Below, one piece after another: positions 9,024 through 17,203 of a stretch of 64,000 bases of DNA. The stretch is taken from positions 7,731,501 to 7,795,500 of the forward strand of contig NZ_CP026121.1 of the NCBI RefSeq assembly GCF_003330845.1, in the 5' to 3' direction. Numbering within the stretch: position 1 is the first letter of the stretch; each line of letters starts with the position of its first letter. This DNA is from Streptomyces sp. Go-475 (GTDB lineage Bacteria; Actinomycetota; Actinomycetes; Streptomycetales; Streptomycetaceae). The notes beneath the pieces are model-generated. The model searched no databases. It was not told where the DNA came from and was given only the letters and a program-made list of their open reading frames with translations. Made by a program: the position numbers and the translations under genes.

Positions 9024-10469
9024 CTAACGGCGGTGCCCGGCCGGGGAACGGACACCAGCGGACACCCGTGCCGGTTCGCCGTCGGGAACCGGCGCCGGCC
9101 GGCGGTCGGAGACCGGAGCGTGGCTTCGCTCCCTCGCCTCGCTGCCAGGGCGCCGTCCTGGGAACCTCTCGGCGGGCACGCCGGTGAGAACGGCACCCAC
9201 CACGCGCGCGTGGACGGAGGTCAGGCTTTCGAGCGCACGGTGCGCCAGGTCGTGGCGGATCTTGCCGGCGCGGAGGACGAGGAGCACGGCCTCGGTCGCC
9301 GGGGCGAGGATCGCCGCATCGGCGTAGGGGAGCAGCGGAGGGCTGTCCACCACCACGAGATCCGCCTCGGACTCGAGAGTCCGCAACAGCTGCGTCATGT
9401 GCGGGGACGAGAGCAGTGCGCTGGGGTCCGGTGCCGGAGTGCCGGCTGCCAGCACCCGCAGCAGCCCGTCGCCCCAGCTCTGGAGGGCCCCGTCCGGTGA
9501 TGCCTCACCGGTGAGGACGTCCGACAGTCCGGCTGTTCCGGACAGGCCGAGTGTCCGAGCCAGCTGCGGTCGGCGCAGATCCGCCTCGACGAGGACAACG
9601 CGTCGGCCGGTCCGCGCGACGTTGGCCGCCAGGTCGAGGGCGGTCTCGGTCCTGCCCTCTCGGGGCAGGGCGCTCGCGATCAGCAGCGAACGCGGCACGC
9701 GCCCGTCGGAGGAGGAGAAGGGAAGACGGGCGCGAAGCTGGCTCAGCGCCTCGTCCCGGGGCGTTCCGCCGGCGAGCGGGCCGGTGTGAGCGCCTCGCCG
9801 GACGGGTTTCGGCAGTGCGCCTACCTCCGGCAGTCCCAGGCGGCGGCGGACGTCGCCGGCCGATCGGACGGTGGTGTCGAGCGACTGACGCAGTACGGCG
9901 CCGGTGATACCGACGACGAGACCGCAGAGCAGCCCGATCGCCAGGTTCAGCGCCGGACGCGGGCTCGTGGGCGCCGACGGCGGCACGGGGTCACCGACGA
10001 CGCTGGCCTTGATCACGGGTGGCGCGTCGCTGGCCGCCTTCTCGATGCTGTCGATGTACTTCGTGAACTGGACGGCGGTCTCGTCGGCGATCGCCTGTGC
10101 GCGTGCGGCGGACCCTTCCTGCACCCGGATGTCGACCAGGGTCGTGTCGAGTGGCGCCTGCGCGCTGATCTTCTTCGCGAGTTGCCCGGTCGTGGTCTTG
10201 AGGTCCAACTCGGCGATGACGGCCTCGAGCACCGTGGGGCTGTTCGCGATCCTCGTGTACGACTTCACCCGCTGCTGTGTGAACAGACCGCCCGCGTAGG
10301 CGTCGGCGCTGTCCTTGTCATTGGTGGCGACGAACAGCTGCGCCTTCGCCGTGTACGTGGGTGGCGTCATGACTGTCACGGCGACGGCCGCGGCCAGTCC
10401 CAGCAGGCCGCACACCACGACGACCCTCCACCGCCGGCGCAGCACGTCGATGAATTCCCGGAGGTCCAT
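9024..10469 (-). CDS. Wzz/BY-kinase-like polysaccharide co-polymerase with degenerate Walker A
   Basis: A 481-residue protein joining a Wzz chain-length domain (two transmembrane helices, about 15-34 and 172-193) to a cytoplasmic ATPase domain resembling CpsD/CapB tyrosine kinases. Start chosen at 10469 because GGAGG sits five bases upstream; in-frame ATGs further upstream lack this. The Walker A' aspartate is present (VVLVEADLRRP, D297) and Walker B is present (LVVVDSPP, D375). The Walker A loop reads ALPREGRTET (268-276): the canonical lysine of GEGKT is arginine (R273) and the preceding Gly is Arg (R270). The C-terminal tail has no tyrosine cluster. It may therefore act as a structural co-polymerase rather than an active autokinase. 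First gene of a leftward operon with the polymerase. Confidence 0.85.
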   Translation of the reverse strand: MDLREFIDVLRRRWRVVVVCGLLGLAAAVAVTVMTPPTYTAKAQLFVATNDKDSADAYAGGLFTQQRVKSYTRIANSPTVLEAVIAELDLKTTTGQLAKKISAQAPLDTTLVDIRVQEGSAARAQAIADETAVQFTKYIDSIEKAASDAPPVIKASVVGDPVPPSAPTSPRPALNLAIGLLCGLVVGITGAVLRQSLDTTVRSAGDVRRRLGLPEVGALPKPVRRGAHTGPLAGGTPRDEALSQLRARLPFSSSDGRVPRSLLIASALPREGRTETALDLAANVARTGRRVVLVEADLRRPQLARTLGLSGTAGLSDVLTGEASPDGALQSWGDGLLRVLAAGTPAPDPSALLSSPHMTQLLRTLESEADLVVVDSPPLLPYADAAILAPATEAVLLVLRAGKIRHDLAHRALESLTSVHARVVGAVLTGVPAERFPGRRPGSEARERSHAPVSDRRPAPVPDGEPARVSAGVRSPAGHRR

Positions 10470-10527
10470 GGAAGCCTCCATCCGTCCGGACGGCCGCCTT
10501 GACTCACAGGTGGACGACAAGGCATAT

Positions 10528-10550
10528 TTTGGTTTACGGCGTAAATGTAC
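10528..10550. promoter_or_regulatory. EPS-cluster operator/promoter element, copy 4
   Basis: Contains the perfect 13-bp palindrome TTTACGGCGTAAA flanked by GTAC on one side. It lies between the divergent Wzz-like gene (start 10469) and the glycosyltransferase (start 10582). It aligns with the other three copies on the consensus GTAYRTWTACRYCGTAAAY, read on the minus strand here; the outer arm AAA is the most diverged part. Confidence 0.68.
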
Positions 10551-10581
10551 GATATCAGCGTCGAGCGTGGAATGTGAAGCC

Positions 10582-11643
10582 ATGGACGGTCATCCGAGCC
10601 ACTGCGCGGTCACTCCCTACAGCCGCAGAGCCGGCAGCTCACGGGTCCGTGTCTTCGAATGGCTGGACCGCGTCGACGCGGACTTCACCGTGAGCGCCTA
10701 CGCCTCGCTGGCCGACGCCGCGCCCTCCCGTCTGGCCCGCCATCCCCTGGCCGTGGCACGGGCGGAACTGCGCCTGCACCGGCTCGTGACCGCGCGTCCG
10801 AGGCGCCTGCTGCTGCACCGGGAGGCATCCCCGCTCAGCCGCGGCTGGTGGGAGCGGCGCCTGTTGTCGAGCGCGGAGTTCGCCGTGTACGACTTCGACG
10901 ACGCCCTCCAGTGGGACCAAGGCGGCGGTCTGGCGCGCAGGCTGGCGCCCAAGGCCGCCAAGGCGCGGGCGGCCGTGCGTCACGCCGACCGTGTCATCGC
11001 GGGCAACGACATCCTCGGGGACTGGGCCGCGCACCACCATCGCGACGTCGTGGTGATCCCCAGTTGCGTGGAGCCGGAGGACTACGCGCCCAAGACTTCC
11101 TACGCCCTGCATGACCCACCGCGGCTCGGCTGGATCGGCTCCCGGGACAACGAGGCGTACCTGCTCCTGGTGGCCGGAGCGCTCGAAGAGATCCACCGGC
11201 GCAGCGGCGCCCGCCTGACGCTCGTCGGCACGACGCGGCGCTCACTCGGCCGCCTGGAGGCCTTCGTCGACCGGGTCGCCTGGAGCCCGCACACCGAGCG
11301 AACCGTGCTGGCCGGCATCGACATCGGCCTGATGCCGCTGCCGGCGACCCGTTACAGCCTGGGCAAGTGCGGCTACAAGCTGCTCCAGTACGGTGCCGCG
11401 GGGGTGCCGTCGGTGGCCAGCCCCCTCGGGGTGAACGCCGACATCCTGCGCCGGTTCCGGATGCCGGGCGCCCGCGACGACGGTGAATGGACCGAAGCGA
11501 TCCTGGGGCTGCTGGACGGCTCGGACGCCGTCCGGGAGCGGCTGGGGCGCGGTGCCCGGGCCGTCGTGAGACGGCGCTACTCCTACGACGCCTGGCTGTC
11601 CCGCTGGACGGCGGCTCTGGAACTTCCCGCGGCGGCGTCATGA
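10582..11643 (+). CDS. glycosyltransferase, GT4-like
   Basis: A 353-residue protein with features of GT-B glycosyltransferases: YDFDDALQWDQ near residue 95, DRVIAGNDILGDW, PRLGWIGSRDN at the start of the C-terminal Rossmann domain, and the donor-binding region LMPLPATRYSLGKCGYKLLQYGAAGVPSVASP. The start at 10582 is chosen because it lies downstream of the operator at 10528-10550; the reading frame stays open far upstream but would run through the operator. The ribosome site is weak. It ends in an ATGA overlap with the priming transferase, which fits early repeat-unit assembly. Donor unknown. Confidence 0.78.
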   Translation: MDGHPSHCAVTPYSRRAGSSRVRVFEWLDRVDADFTVSAYASLADAAPSRLARHPLAVARAELRLHRLVTARPRRLLLHREASPLSRGWWERRLLSSAEFAVYDFDDALQWDQGGGLARRLAPKAAKARAAVRHADRVIAGNDILGDWAAHHHRDVVVIPSCVEPEDYAPKTSYALHDPPRLGWIGSRDNEAYLLLVAGALEEIHRRSGARLTLVGTTRRSLGRLEAFVDRVAWSPHTERTVLAGIDIGLMPLPATRYSLGKCGYKLLQYGAAGVPSVASPLGVNADILRRFRMPGARDDGEWTEAILGLLDGSDAVRERLGRGARAVVRRRYSYDAWLSRWTAALELPAAAS

Positions 11644-12413
11644 CGACGGCAGCCATGAAGGGACCCCCCATGGACACCACTGGTCACCCGGACACCACTG
11701 GTCACCTGAAGCAGCAGGTTCTCCCGCACATGACGCCGGTGCCTCTCACCGTGCCGCGCCGCGCCCAGGACGTCGTCGTGTCGCTGGTGCTGCTCGTCCT
11801 CCTGTCACCGCTGCTGCTGGTCCTGTGCGTCCTGGTGCGCAGCACGAGCGGCGGACCGGTGATCTTCCGGCAGCGGCGCATGGGGGAGGGGGCGCTCGAG
11901 TTCACTCTCTACAAGTTCCGCACCATGCGGCAGGACGCCGCGGGCCCCGGCCTCACCGGGATGTCGGACCCCCGTGTGACCGCTACGGGCCGGCTGCTGA
12001 GGCGCTTCGGCCTGGACGAACTGCCGCAACTGTTCAACGTCCTGCGCGGTGACATGACGCTGGTGGGCCCGCGCCCCGAGGCCGCCGAACTGGCTCACCG
12101 CTACCCGCCCCAGTACCACTGGGTGTTCCGTCACCGCCCCGGACTCACAGGGCCGTGCCAGCTTCGCTCACGTTCCGACGCGGTGCTGCTGGACGGCAGG
12201 CCTGATCCGGAGAGGTACTACCTCGAGGTCATGCTCCCGCGCCGGGCCGCGATGGACGCGGAGCTGCTGGCGCACATCACCCCCTTCACCGTGCTGCGCC
12301 TTGCCGCGCGCACACCGTGGTATCTCCTGTCCGCCGCCTGGGACCGGCCCCGGAGTTCTCGCGCCGGGGCGGCCGGTGACGTGGCGCGGTGCACCGAGGG
12401 AGGCCGATCCTGA
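11640..12413 (+). CDS. undecaprenyl-phosphate sugar phosphotransferase (priming enzyme)
   Basis: A 257-residue monotopic phosphoglycosyltransferase of the small WcaJ/PglC catalytic-domain type. It transfers a sugar 1-phosphate to undecaprenyl phosphate and so starts repeat-unit synthesis. One hydrophobic re-entrant segment (VVVSLVLLVLLSPLLLVLCVLV) precedes the family motifs PVIFRQRRMG, LYKFRTM, GRLLRRFGLDELPQLFNVLRGDM (with the catalytic Asp-Glu pair in LDELPQL) and LVGPRPE. The ATG at 11640 overlaps the previous stop; in-frame ATGs at 11655 and 11670 are alternatives, the last with AAGGGA upstream. The N-terminus contains a duplicated DTTGH segment from a tandem DNA repeat. The substrate (glucose, galactose or other) is not evident. 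Confidence 0.92.
   Translation: MTTAAMKGPPMDTTGHPDTTGHLKQQVLPHMTPVPLTVPRRAQDVVVSLVLLVLLSPLLLVLCVLVRSTSGGPVIFRQRRMGEGALEFTLYKFRTMRQDAAGPGLTGMSDPRVTATGRLLRRFGLDELPQLFNVLRGDMTLVGPRPEAAELAHRYPPQYHWVFRHRPGLTGPCQLRSRSDAVLLDGRPDPERYYLEVMLPRRAAMDAELLAHITPFTVLRLAARTPWYLLSAAWDRPRSSRAGAAGDVARCTEGGRS
11672..11706 (+). repeat. two-copy 17-bp direct repeat inside the priming transferase
   Basis: GGACACCACTGGTCACC occurs at 11672-11688 and again at 11690-11706, a period of 18 bp, so the frame is kept and DTTGH is duplicated in the poorly conserved N-terminus. It may be a simple slippage product. Confidence 0.9.
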
Positions 12414-13360
12414 TGCGTGCCGTCGTGACCGGGGCAGCCGGATTCATCGGCTCCCATCTCTGCGAGCACCTGCTGTCCTGCGGCGACGACGTGACGGGCG
12501 TCGATGCCCTCACGGACTTCTACGACCCCGAGCGCAAGCGGCAGAACCTCCGCCCCCTGCTCGGCCGGGACCGTTTCACCTTCCGGCAGGACGATCTGCT
12601 GGCGGTGCCGCTGGAGCCGCTCTTCGCCGATGCCGACGCGGTCTTCCACCTCGCGGGGCAGCCCGGAGTACGAGGCTCCTGGGGGCCGGAGTTCGCCGTC
12701 TACGTGGAGCGCAACATCCTCGTCACCCAGCGCGTCCTGGAAACGGCGCGCGCCACACAGCTGGGACGGCTCGTGTACGCCTCCAGCTCTTCGGTCTACG
12801 GGAACGCCGAGGCGTACCCGACCGGAGAGGCGGTGCGCCCCAGACCGGTGTCTCCGTACGGCGTGACCAAACTGGCCGCAGAGCACCTCTGCGAGACGTA
12901 TCGCACCGCTTTCGGGGTGCCCGCCGTCTCCCTTCGCCTGTTCAGCGTCTACGGTCCCGGGCAACGACCCGACATGGCGTTCTCCCGGCTGATCACCGCG
13001 GCCCTCGCACATCAGACCTTCACCCTGTACGGAGACGGTGAGCAGAGCCGGGACTTCACCTACGTCGCGGATGTGGTGACCGCCATGCGCGACGCCGCGT
13101 ACTCCTCGTGGAGCGGTGTGGCGAACGTGGGAGGCGGATCCGAGGTGACGATGAATCAGGTCATCGGGCTGCTTCGGCTGCTGGGCGCCTCCGTACGTGT
13201 GGTGCGGGCACCTCGTGCACCCGGAGACGCCCGTCGCACTGCCGCTGACATCACGGTCGCCCGCGAGGCCTTCGGCTTCCGGCCCTCGACGGGCGTACGG
13301 GACGGTCTCGCGGCGATGATCGCGGCCGCCGCCGCGCGTCAGCCGGTGCCTTCCCTGTGA
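12413..13360 (+). CDS. NAD-dependent epimerase/dehydratase (UDP-sugar epimerase-like SDR)
   Basis: A 315-residue extended SDR. GAAGFIGSHLCEHLL (6-20) is the NAD-binding motif, followed by GVDALTDFYDPERKRQNL (a UDP-glucuronate/UDP-glucose epimerase-like specificity loop), YASSSSVYGNAEAYPT and YGVTKLAAEH with the catalytic Tyr and Lys. Start 12413 is preceded by GAGGGAGG and shares one base with the previous stop. It resembles UDP-glucuronate or UDP-glucose 4-epimerases in the FYDPERK region; this would fit the UDP-glucuronate made by the dehydrogenase at 15861. Substrate is an inference. It ends 14 bases before the convergent methyltransferase stop, with a small CCGCC/GGCGG hairpin between. 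Confidence 0.85.
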   Translation: MRAVVTGAAGFIGSHLCEHLLSCGDDVTGVDALTDFYDPERKRQNLRPLLGRDRFTFRQDDLLAVPLEPLFADADAVFHLAGQPGVRGSWGPEFAVYVERNILVTQRVLETARATQLGRLVYASSSSVYGNAEAYPTGEAVRPRPVSPYGVTKLAAEHLCETYRTAFGVPAVSLRLFSVYGPGQRPDMAFSRLITAALAHQTFTLYGDGEQSRDFTYVADVVTAMRDAAYSSWSGVANVGGGSEVTMNQVIGLLRLLGASVRVVRAPRAPGDARRTAADITVAREAFGFRPSTGVRDGLAAMIAAAAARQPVPSL

Positions 13361-13374
13361 CCGCCGAGGCGGCG

Positions 13375-14337
13375 TCAGGACTGTGCTCCGCGGTAGTAGG
13401 TCAGGATCTCCGCGGCCGGCATCTCGCCGTCCCGCTTGCGCCCCAGGAAGTAGAAGGCGGTGGCATCGTCCATCGCGTAGCGCTCGGGCACCAAGGCGTC
13501 CAGGGCGCGCAGCCAGAACAGCAACGCCCGCGTCGCGCGGCCCGCGAGAGCCGAACGAGTCAGTCCGCGGACCAAGTGGTCGACGCTCAAGAGCAGTTGG
13601 GTGCCGGGTCCGGTGATGGGGCCGGCGGCGAGTTCCTCGAAGCGGCGGAAGAGGTAACGGTGGCCGCTCGCGGTGAACCGCGTGAAGTCGTGGGCACCGG
13701 CGTGAACTTGCTGCAGGAACGGGGTTTCGGCGTACACGAGCCCACGGTCCCGCAGGACCCGGTGGATCTCCGCGACGACCCGGGGCGGATCGAGTACGTG
13801 CTCCAGTACGGCCTGGACGAGCACCGCGTCGACGCTCGCCGGGGGCAGCGGAATCTGGTGGGCGTCCGCGATCAACTGCGTGACGGGACCGCCCACGATG
13901 TCGAAACCGATCACTTGCACGCGCGGATCCCGGTAGATGGCGCCCACGCCGTTGCCGACGGTGGCCCCGCCCACGACGAGCAGCCGCGACGCCTGGCCGG
14001 GAAGTCCGCGCAGCAGGAGATCGACGTTCCGGGCCGCTGCGCGATTGGGCGGTTTGAGGATGCGGCGCAGCGGCGCCGGAAGTCCGTCGGCGCCGGAGGG
14101 GCGCGCCCCTCGGGAACTCGTGCCGCCGGACGTCGCGATGAGCGCCTCGCGGTCGACGACACTGCGCTCGAAGTCGACGAGCACCGGCCACCGGCCGGCG
14201 ACGGGAAACGCCAGGGGTGCGTGGTAGAGGCAGTCGGGCCTGGCGCAGTGGAAGCCGCCGGGCCGCGCCAGCAGCGGTGCCAGGCAACGAGGGCAGACCA
14301 GGAGACGCTCGATCGCGCTCACGTCGGCGAGGACCAT
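13375..14337 (-). CDS. SAM-dependent methyltransferase with N-terminal zinc-ribbon-like segment
   Basis: A 320-residue class I methyltransferase. The N-terminus has a four-cysteine motif (LLVCPRCLAPLLARPGGFHC then ARPDC), a Trm112-like zinc ribbon seen in many actinobacterial methyltransferases. The core shows LLVVGGATVGNGVG as motif I, VIGFDIVGG as motif II, DAHQIPLPPASVDAVLVQAVLEHVLDPPRVVAEIHRVLRDRGLVYAETPF for the remaining motifs, typical of Methyltransf_11. It is a single leftward gene divergent from the glycosyltransferase at 14466, with operator copy 2 between them. Likely role: methylating a sugar of the repeat unit or a lipid-linked end group; the acceptor is not known. Confidence 0.85.
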   Translation of the reverse strand: MVLADVSAIERLLVCPRCLAPLLARPGGFHCARPDCLYHAPLAFPVAGRWPVLVDFERSVVDREALIATSGGTSSRGARPSGADGLPAPLRRILKPPNRAAARNVDLLLRGLPGQASRLLVVGGATVGNGVGAIYRDPRVQVIGFDIVGGPVTQLIADAHQIPLPPASVDAVLVQAVLEHVLDPPRVVAEIHRVLRDRGLVYAETPFLQQVHAGAHDFTRFTASGHRYLFRRFEELAAGPITGPGTQLLLSVDHLVRGLTRSALAGRATRALLFWLRALDALVPERYAMDDATAFYFLGRKRDGEMPAAEILTYYRGAQS

Positions 14338-14420
14338 GGGCGCTCCTCCGGCGCACTTCTGGTGGGTGTCATATGACCAGCTTCTGATGGATTGACCCCT
14401 GATGCCCGATGAGCGATGAT

Positions 14421-14443
14421 GTACGTATACGTCGTAAATATAC
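14421..14443. promoter_or_regulatory. EPS-cluster operator/promoter element, copy 2
   Basis: Identical to copy 1 (338-360) over 23 bases except one C-to-T change; core TATACGTCGTAAA. It lies in the divergent region between the methyltransferase (start 14337) and the glycosyltransferase (start 14466), which decides the latter's start because an upstream in-frame ATG at 14409 would place the element inside the gene. Confidence 0.75.
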
Positions 14444-14465
14444 GCATCCGAGGCGGTGGTCGATC

Positions 14466-15806
14466 ATGACGAAGGGGACGCTCGTGACCGGCTCGGGGCG
14501 GTCCGCCGCAGGAGCCGCCGCGAGCTGGCCCGCCGCGCCCCCGCAGGTGGCCCCGGTGGTGACGCTGCCGACACCACCGCCGCTGCCCCGCATCAAGGTC
14601 CTGCACGTGATCACCCGCTTCACGGCGGGAGCGGGTGGCAACACCCTGCTGTCGGCAGAGGGAATGGACCCCGAGCGGTACGAGGTGTGGATCGCCGGGG
14701 TCCCGGGGGGTGACCTCTGGGACCGGGCGCGCGCCGCCGGACTGCGCACGGTCCAGGTGCCGGGATTCCGGCACACCCTGACCCCCGTGGACCTTCTGGT
14801 GCTCTGGAGACTGGTGCGTCTCATACGCCGCGAGCGGTTCACCGTCGTGCACACCCACTCGGGCAAAGGCGGATTCCTGGGGCGCGCCGCCGCACGGCTG
14901 TCCCGCACACCGGTGGTGGTGCACACCTTCCACGGCTTCAGCTTCCACCCGTACATGTCCCGCCGCAGGCGGACGGCGTACCGCTGGCTGGAGCGGGCGA
15001 CACGGCGCTTCACCCATCGGTTTCTCGCCGTCGCGCCGCGTGTGGCGCGGGAGGCGGTCGAAGAGCGACTGGCCCCGCCGGGCCGCGTCCATGTCGTGCC
15101 GTCAGCCGTGGACCTGGGGCACATCCCCGAGCGTTTCGATCCTGCCGCCCGCCATGAGCTGGGCGTGCCGCGCGACAAGCCCCTCGTCGGCACCGTCGGC
15201 AGGATCGACTACCAGAAGGCACCTTGGGACTTCATCCGCATGGCGGCCGCGATCCGTGCCGATCACCCGGGCACCGCGTTCGTCATGATCGGCGACGGGC
15301 CGCTGGAGGGCGAGGTCCGGCGGCTCGCCGCGGAACTGGACGTCGACGTGACCTTCGGCGGGTACCGGCCGGATGCCTCCTGGCTGGTGGCAGGGCTGGA
15401 CGTCTTCGTGACGACGTCGCTCTACGAAGGCCTCGGCCGAGCGCTCACCGAAGCGCTGGCCACCGCTCGTCCGGTCGTCGCCACGGCTGTGAACGGTGTC
15501 CCCGATCTGGTCGAGCACGGTGCCACGGGCCTGCTCGTGCCACCCGCCGACCCCGAGCGCGAGGCACGGGCGGTCACCTGGCTGCTCGACCATCCCGCGG
15601 AGGCCGCCGAGATGGGGCAGCAGGGCCGCCGTCGGGTCCGTACCTCCTTCGCGCCCCGCGCGATGTGCGCGGCCGTCGACGACTGCTACCGCGACCTGCT
15701 CGGCCTGCCGCCCCTCCCGGAGCGGGCGGCCGGCGTCCCCGGCCCGGCCCAGGGGGCCACGCCAGGACCGTTGAACCGAGCATCAGGATCCTCGCCCCCT
15801 GACTGA
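14466..15806 (+). CDS. family 4 glycosyltransferase
   Basis: A 446-residue GT-B enzyme of family GT4. The N-terminal domain holds KVLHVITRFTAGAGGNTLL and VVHTHSGKGGFLGRAAARL, then VVVHTFHGFSFHPYMS. The C-terminal domain holds VGTVGRIDYQKAPWDFIRMAAAI, MIGDGPLEGEV and FVTTSLYEGLGRALTEALATARPVVATAVNGVPDLVEHGATGLLVPP with the EX7E donor motif (E at SLYEGLGRALTE). The start at 14466 lies 23 bases after operator copy 2. It is the first gene of the largest rightward operon (14466-22092). It probably adds a sugar to the lipid-linked repeat unit. The 20-30 residues at the C-terminus are Pro/Gly-rich and not conserved. Confidence 0.88.
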   Translation: MTKGTLVTGSGRSAAGAAASWPAAPPQVAPVVTLPTPPPLPRIKVLHVITRFTAGAGGNTLLSAEGMDPERYEVWIAGVPGGDLWDRARAAGLRTVQVPGFRHTLTPVDLLVLWRLVRLIRRERFTVVHTHSGKGGFLGRAAARLSRTPVVVHTFHGFSFHPYMSRRRRTAYRWLERATRRFTHRFLAVAPRVAREAVEERLAPPGRVHVVPSAVDLGHIPERFDPAARHELGVPRDKPLVGTVGRIDYQKAPWDFIRMAAAIRADHPGTAFVMIGDGPLEGEVRRLAAELDVDVTFGGYRPDASWLVAGLDVFVTTSLYEGLGRALTEALATARPVVATAVNGVPDLVEHGATGLLVPPADPEREARAVTWLLDHPAEAAEMGQQGRRRVRTSFAPRAMCAAVDDCYRDLLGLPPLPERAAGVPGPAQGATPGPLNRASGSSPPD

Positions 15807-15860
15807 ACCCGAGCGTCGACCGGCGACATGCCCCCCGACGCGCCCACCACGGAGACCGAC

Positions 15861-17186
15861 ATGCGCCTGACTGTCATCGGCACCGGATACGTAGGGGCGG
15901 TCCACGCCGCTTGCATGGCGGAGATCGGGCACGAAGTGCTCGGCGTGGACATCGACGCGGAGCGGATCGGCGCCCTCGCCGCCGGCCGGCCACCGTTCTA
16001 CGAGCCCGGCCTGCCCGGCCTGCTCAAGCGGATGGTCGACACGGGCCGGCTGCGCTTCACCACCTCACTGGTCGAAGCCGCATGGTTCGCCGACACCCAC
16101 TTCGTCTGCGTCGGCACCCCGCAGCAGGCTGGTTCGGGTGCCTCCGATCTCAGGGATTTCGAGGCCGTCAGGGACGGTCTGGCCCCGTATCTCCACGACA
16201 GCGGATACGAGGAAGTCCTGGTCGTCGGCAAGTCCACGGTGCCCGTCGGGACCGCCGCCCGGCTGGCCGTGCTCCTGCGCGCCGTCGCCCCCGCTGCCGA
16301 CGTGGCCTGGAACCCGGAGTTTCTGCGCGAGGGCTGCGCGATCCGTGACACCCTGCGGCCGGAACGCATCGTGGTGGGCGTCCGCTCGGAGCACGCCGAA
16401 GCACGGTTGCGGGCCGTCTACGCGCCTCTCCTGGCGGCCGGCACACCGTTCATCGTGACCGACACCGCGACCGCCGAACTCGTCAAAGGGGCCTCGAACT
16501 CCTTCCTCGCCACCAAGATCTCCTTCATCAACGCCATGGCCGAGATCTGCGACGCCACGGGCGCGGACGTGCTCACCCTCGCCCGGGCGATGGGCGCCGA
16601 CTCCCGTATCGGCCCTCGGTTCCTGGCCCCGGGGCTCGGGTTCGGCGGCAGCTGCCTGCCCAAGGACATCAGGGCCTTCGCCGCGCGGGCCGAGGAACTC
16701 GGCTTGGGCGAGTCGGTGGCCTTCCTCCACGAGATCGACGAGATCAACACACGCCAGCGCGAACGCACCATCGCCCTCGCGCAGAAGGCCCTCGGCGGGA
16801 CGTTCAAGAATCGGAACGTCGCGGTCCTCGGCGCCGCCTTCAAGCCCCGCAGCGACGACGTCCGGGACTCGCCGGCGCTCGCCGTGGCGCACGCGATCCG
16901 CCGCAGGGGAGCACAGGTCCGCGTCCACGACCCCGAGGCGATCGACAACGCCCGGGCGGCGTACCCCGCGCTCCAGTTCGCACTGGACGTGACCAAGGCA
17001 TGCGAGCAGGCCGATGTCGTCCTGCACCTGACCGAATGGCCCCAGTACCGGGAGATCGACCCCGTGGCCCTCGCCGCGGTGGTGCGCACCCCGGCCATCG
17101 TCGACGCGCGCAACGCCCTCGACCCGGCGGACTGGTGCGCCGCGGGCTGGACGCTGTGCGCGCCGGGCAGACCGAACCTCGGCTGA
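15861..17186 (+). CDS. UDP-glucose 6-dehydrogenase
   Basis: A 441-residue UDP-glucose/GDP-mannose dehydrogenase. The N-terminal Rossmann motif is VIGTGYVGAVHAACMAEIGHEVLGVDID, followed by FVCVGTPQ, KSTVPVGTA, NPEFLREG, LVKGASNSFLATKISFINAMAEIC, and the catalytic cysteine in GFGGSCLPKDI. The C-terminal domain has LGAAFKPRSDDVRDSPAL and DARNALDP. These are the standard motifs for oxidation of UDP-glucose to UDP-glucuronate with NAD. Start 15861 is chosen on GGAGA six bases upstream; an ATG at 15828 is in frame but lacks support. The next gene, a UDP-glucuronate decarboxylase-like SDR, would convert the product to UDP-xylose. Confidence 0.93.
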   Translation: MRLTVIGTGYVGAVHAACMAEIGHEVLGVDIDAERIGALAAGRPPFYEPGLPGLLKRMVDTGRLRFTTSLVEAAWFADTHFVCVGTPQQAGSGASDLRDFEAVRDGLAPYLHDSGYEEVLVVGKSTVPVGTAARLAVLLRAVAPAADVAWNPEFLREGCAIRDTLRPERIVVGVRSEHAEARLRAVYAPLLAAGTPFIVTDTATAELVKGASNSFLATKISFINAMAEICDATGADVLTLARAMGADSRIGPRFLAPGLGFGGSCLPKDIRAFAARAEELGLGESVAFLHEIDEINTRQRERTIALAQKALGGTFKNRNVAVLGAAFKPRSDDVRDSPALAVAHAIRRRGAQVRVHDPEAIDNARAAYPALQFALDVTKACEQADVVLHLTEWPQYREIDPVALAAVVRTPAIVDARNALDPADWCAAGWTLCAPGRPNLG

Positions 17187-17203
17187 CTGGCGGGAGAGAG
17201 ATC

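Noticed and set aside
10315..10581. Upstream extension of the glycosyltransferase starting at 10315
   Set aside because: It would overlap the divergent Wzz-like gene and run through operator copy 4; the internal ATG at 10582 gives a normal GT length.
14409..14465. Earlier ATG of the GT4 gene at 14409
   Set aside because: It places the operator at 14421-14443 inside the coding region. The ATG at 14466 fits the operator-to-gene spacing of the other copies.
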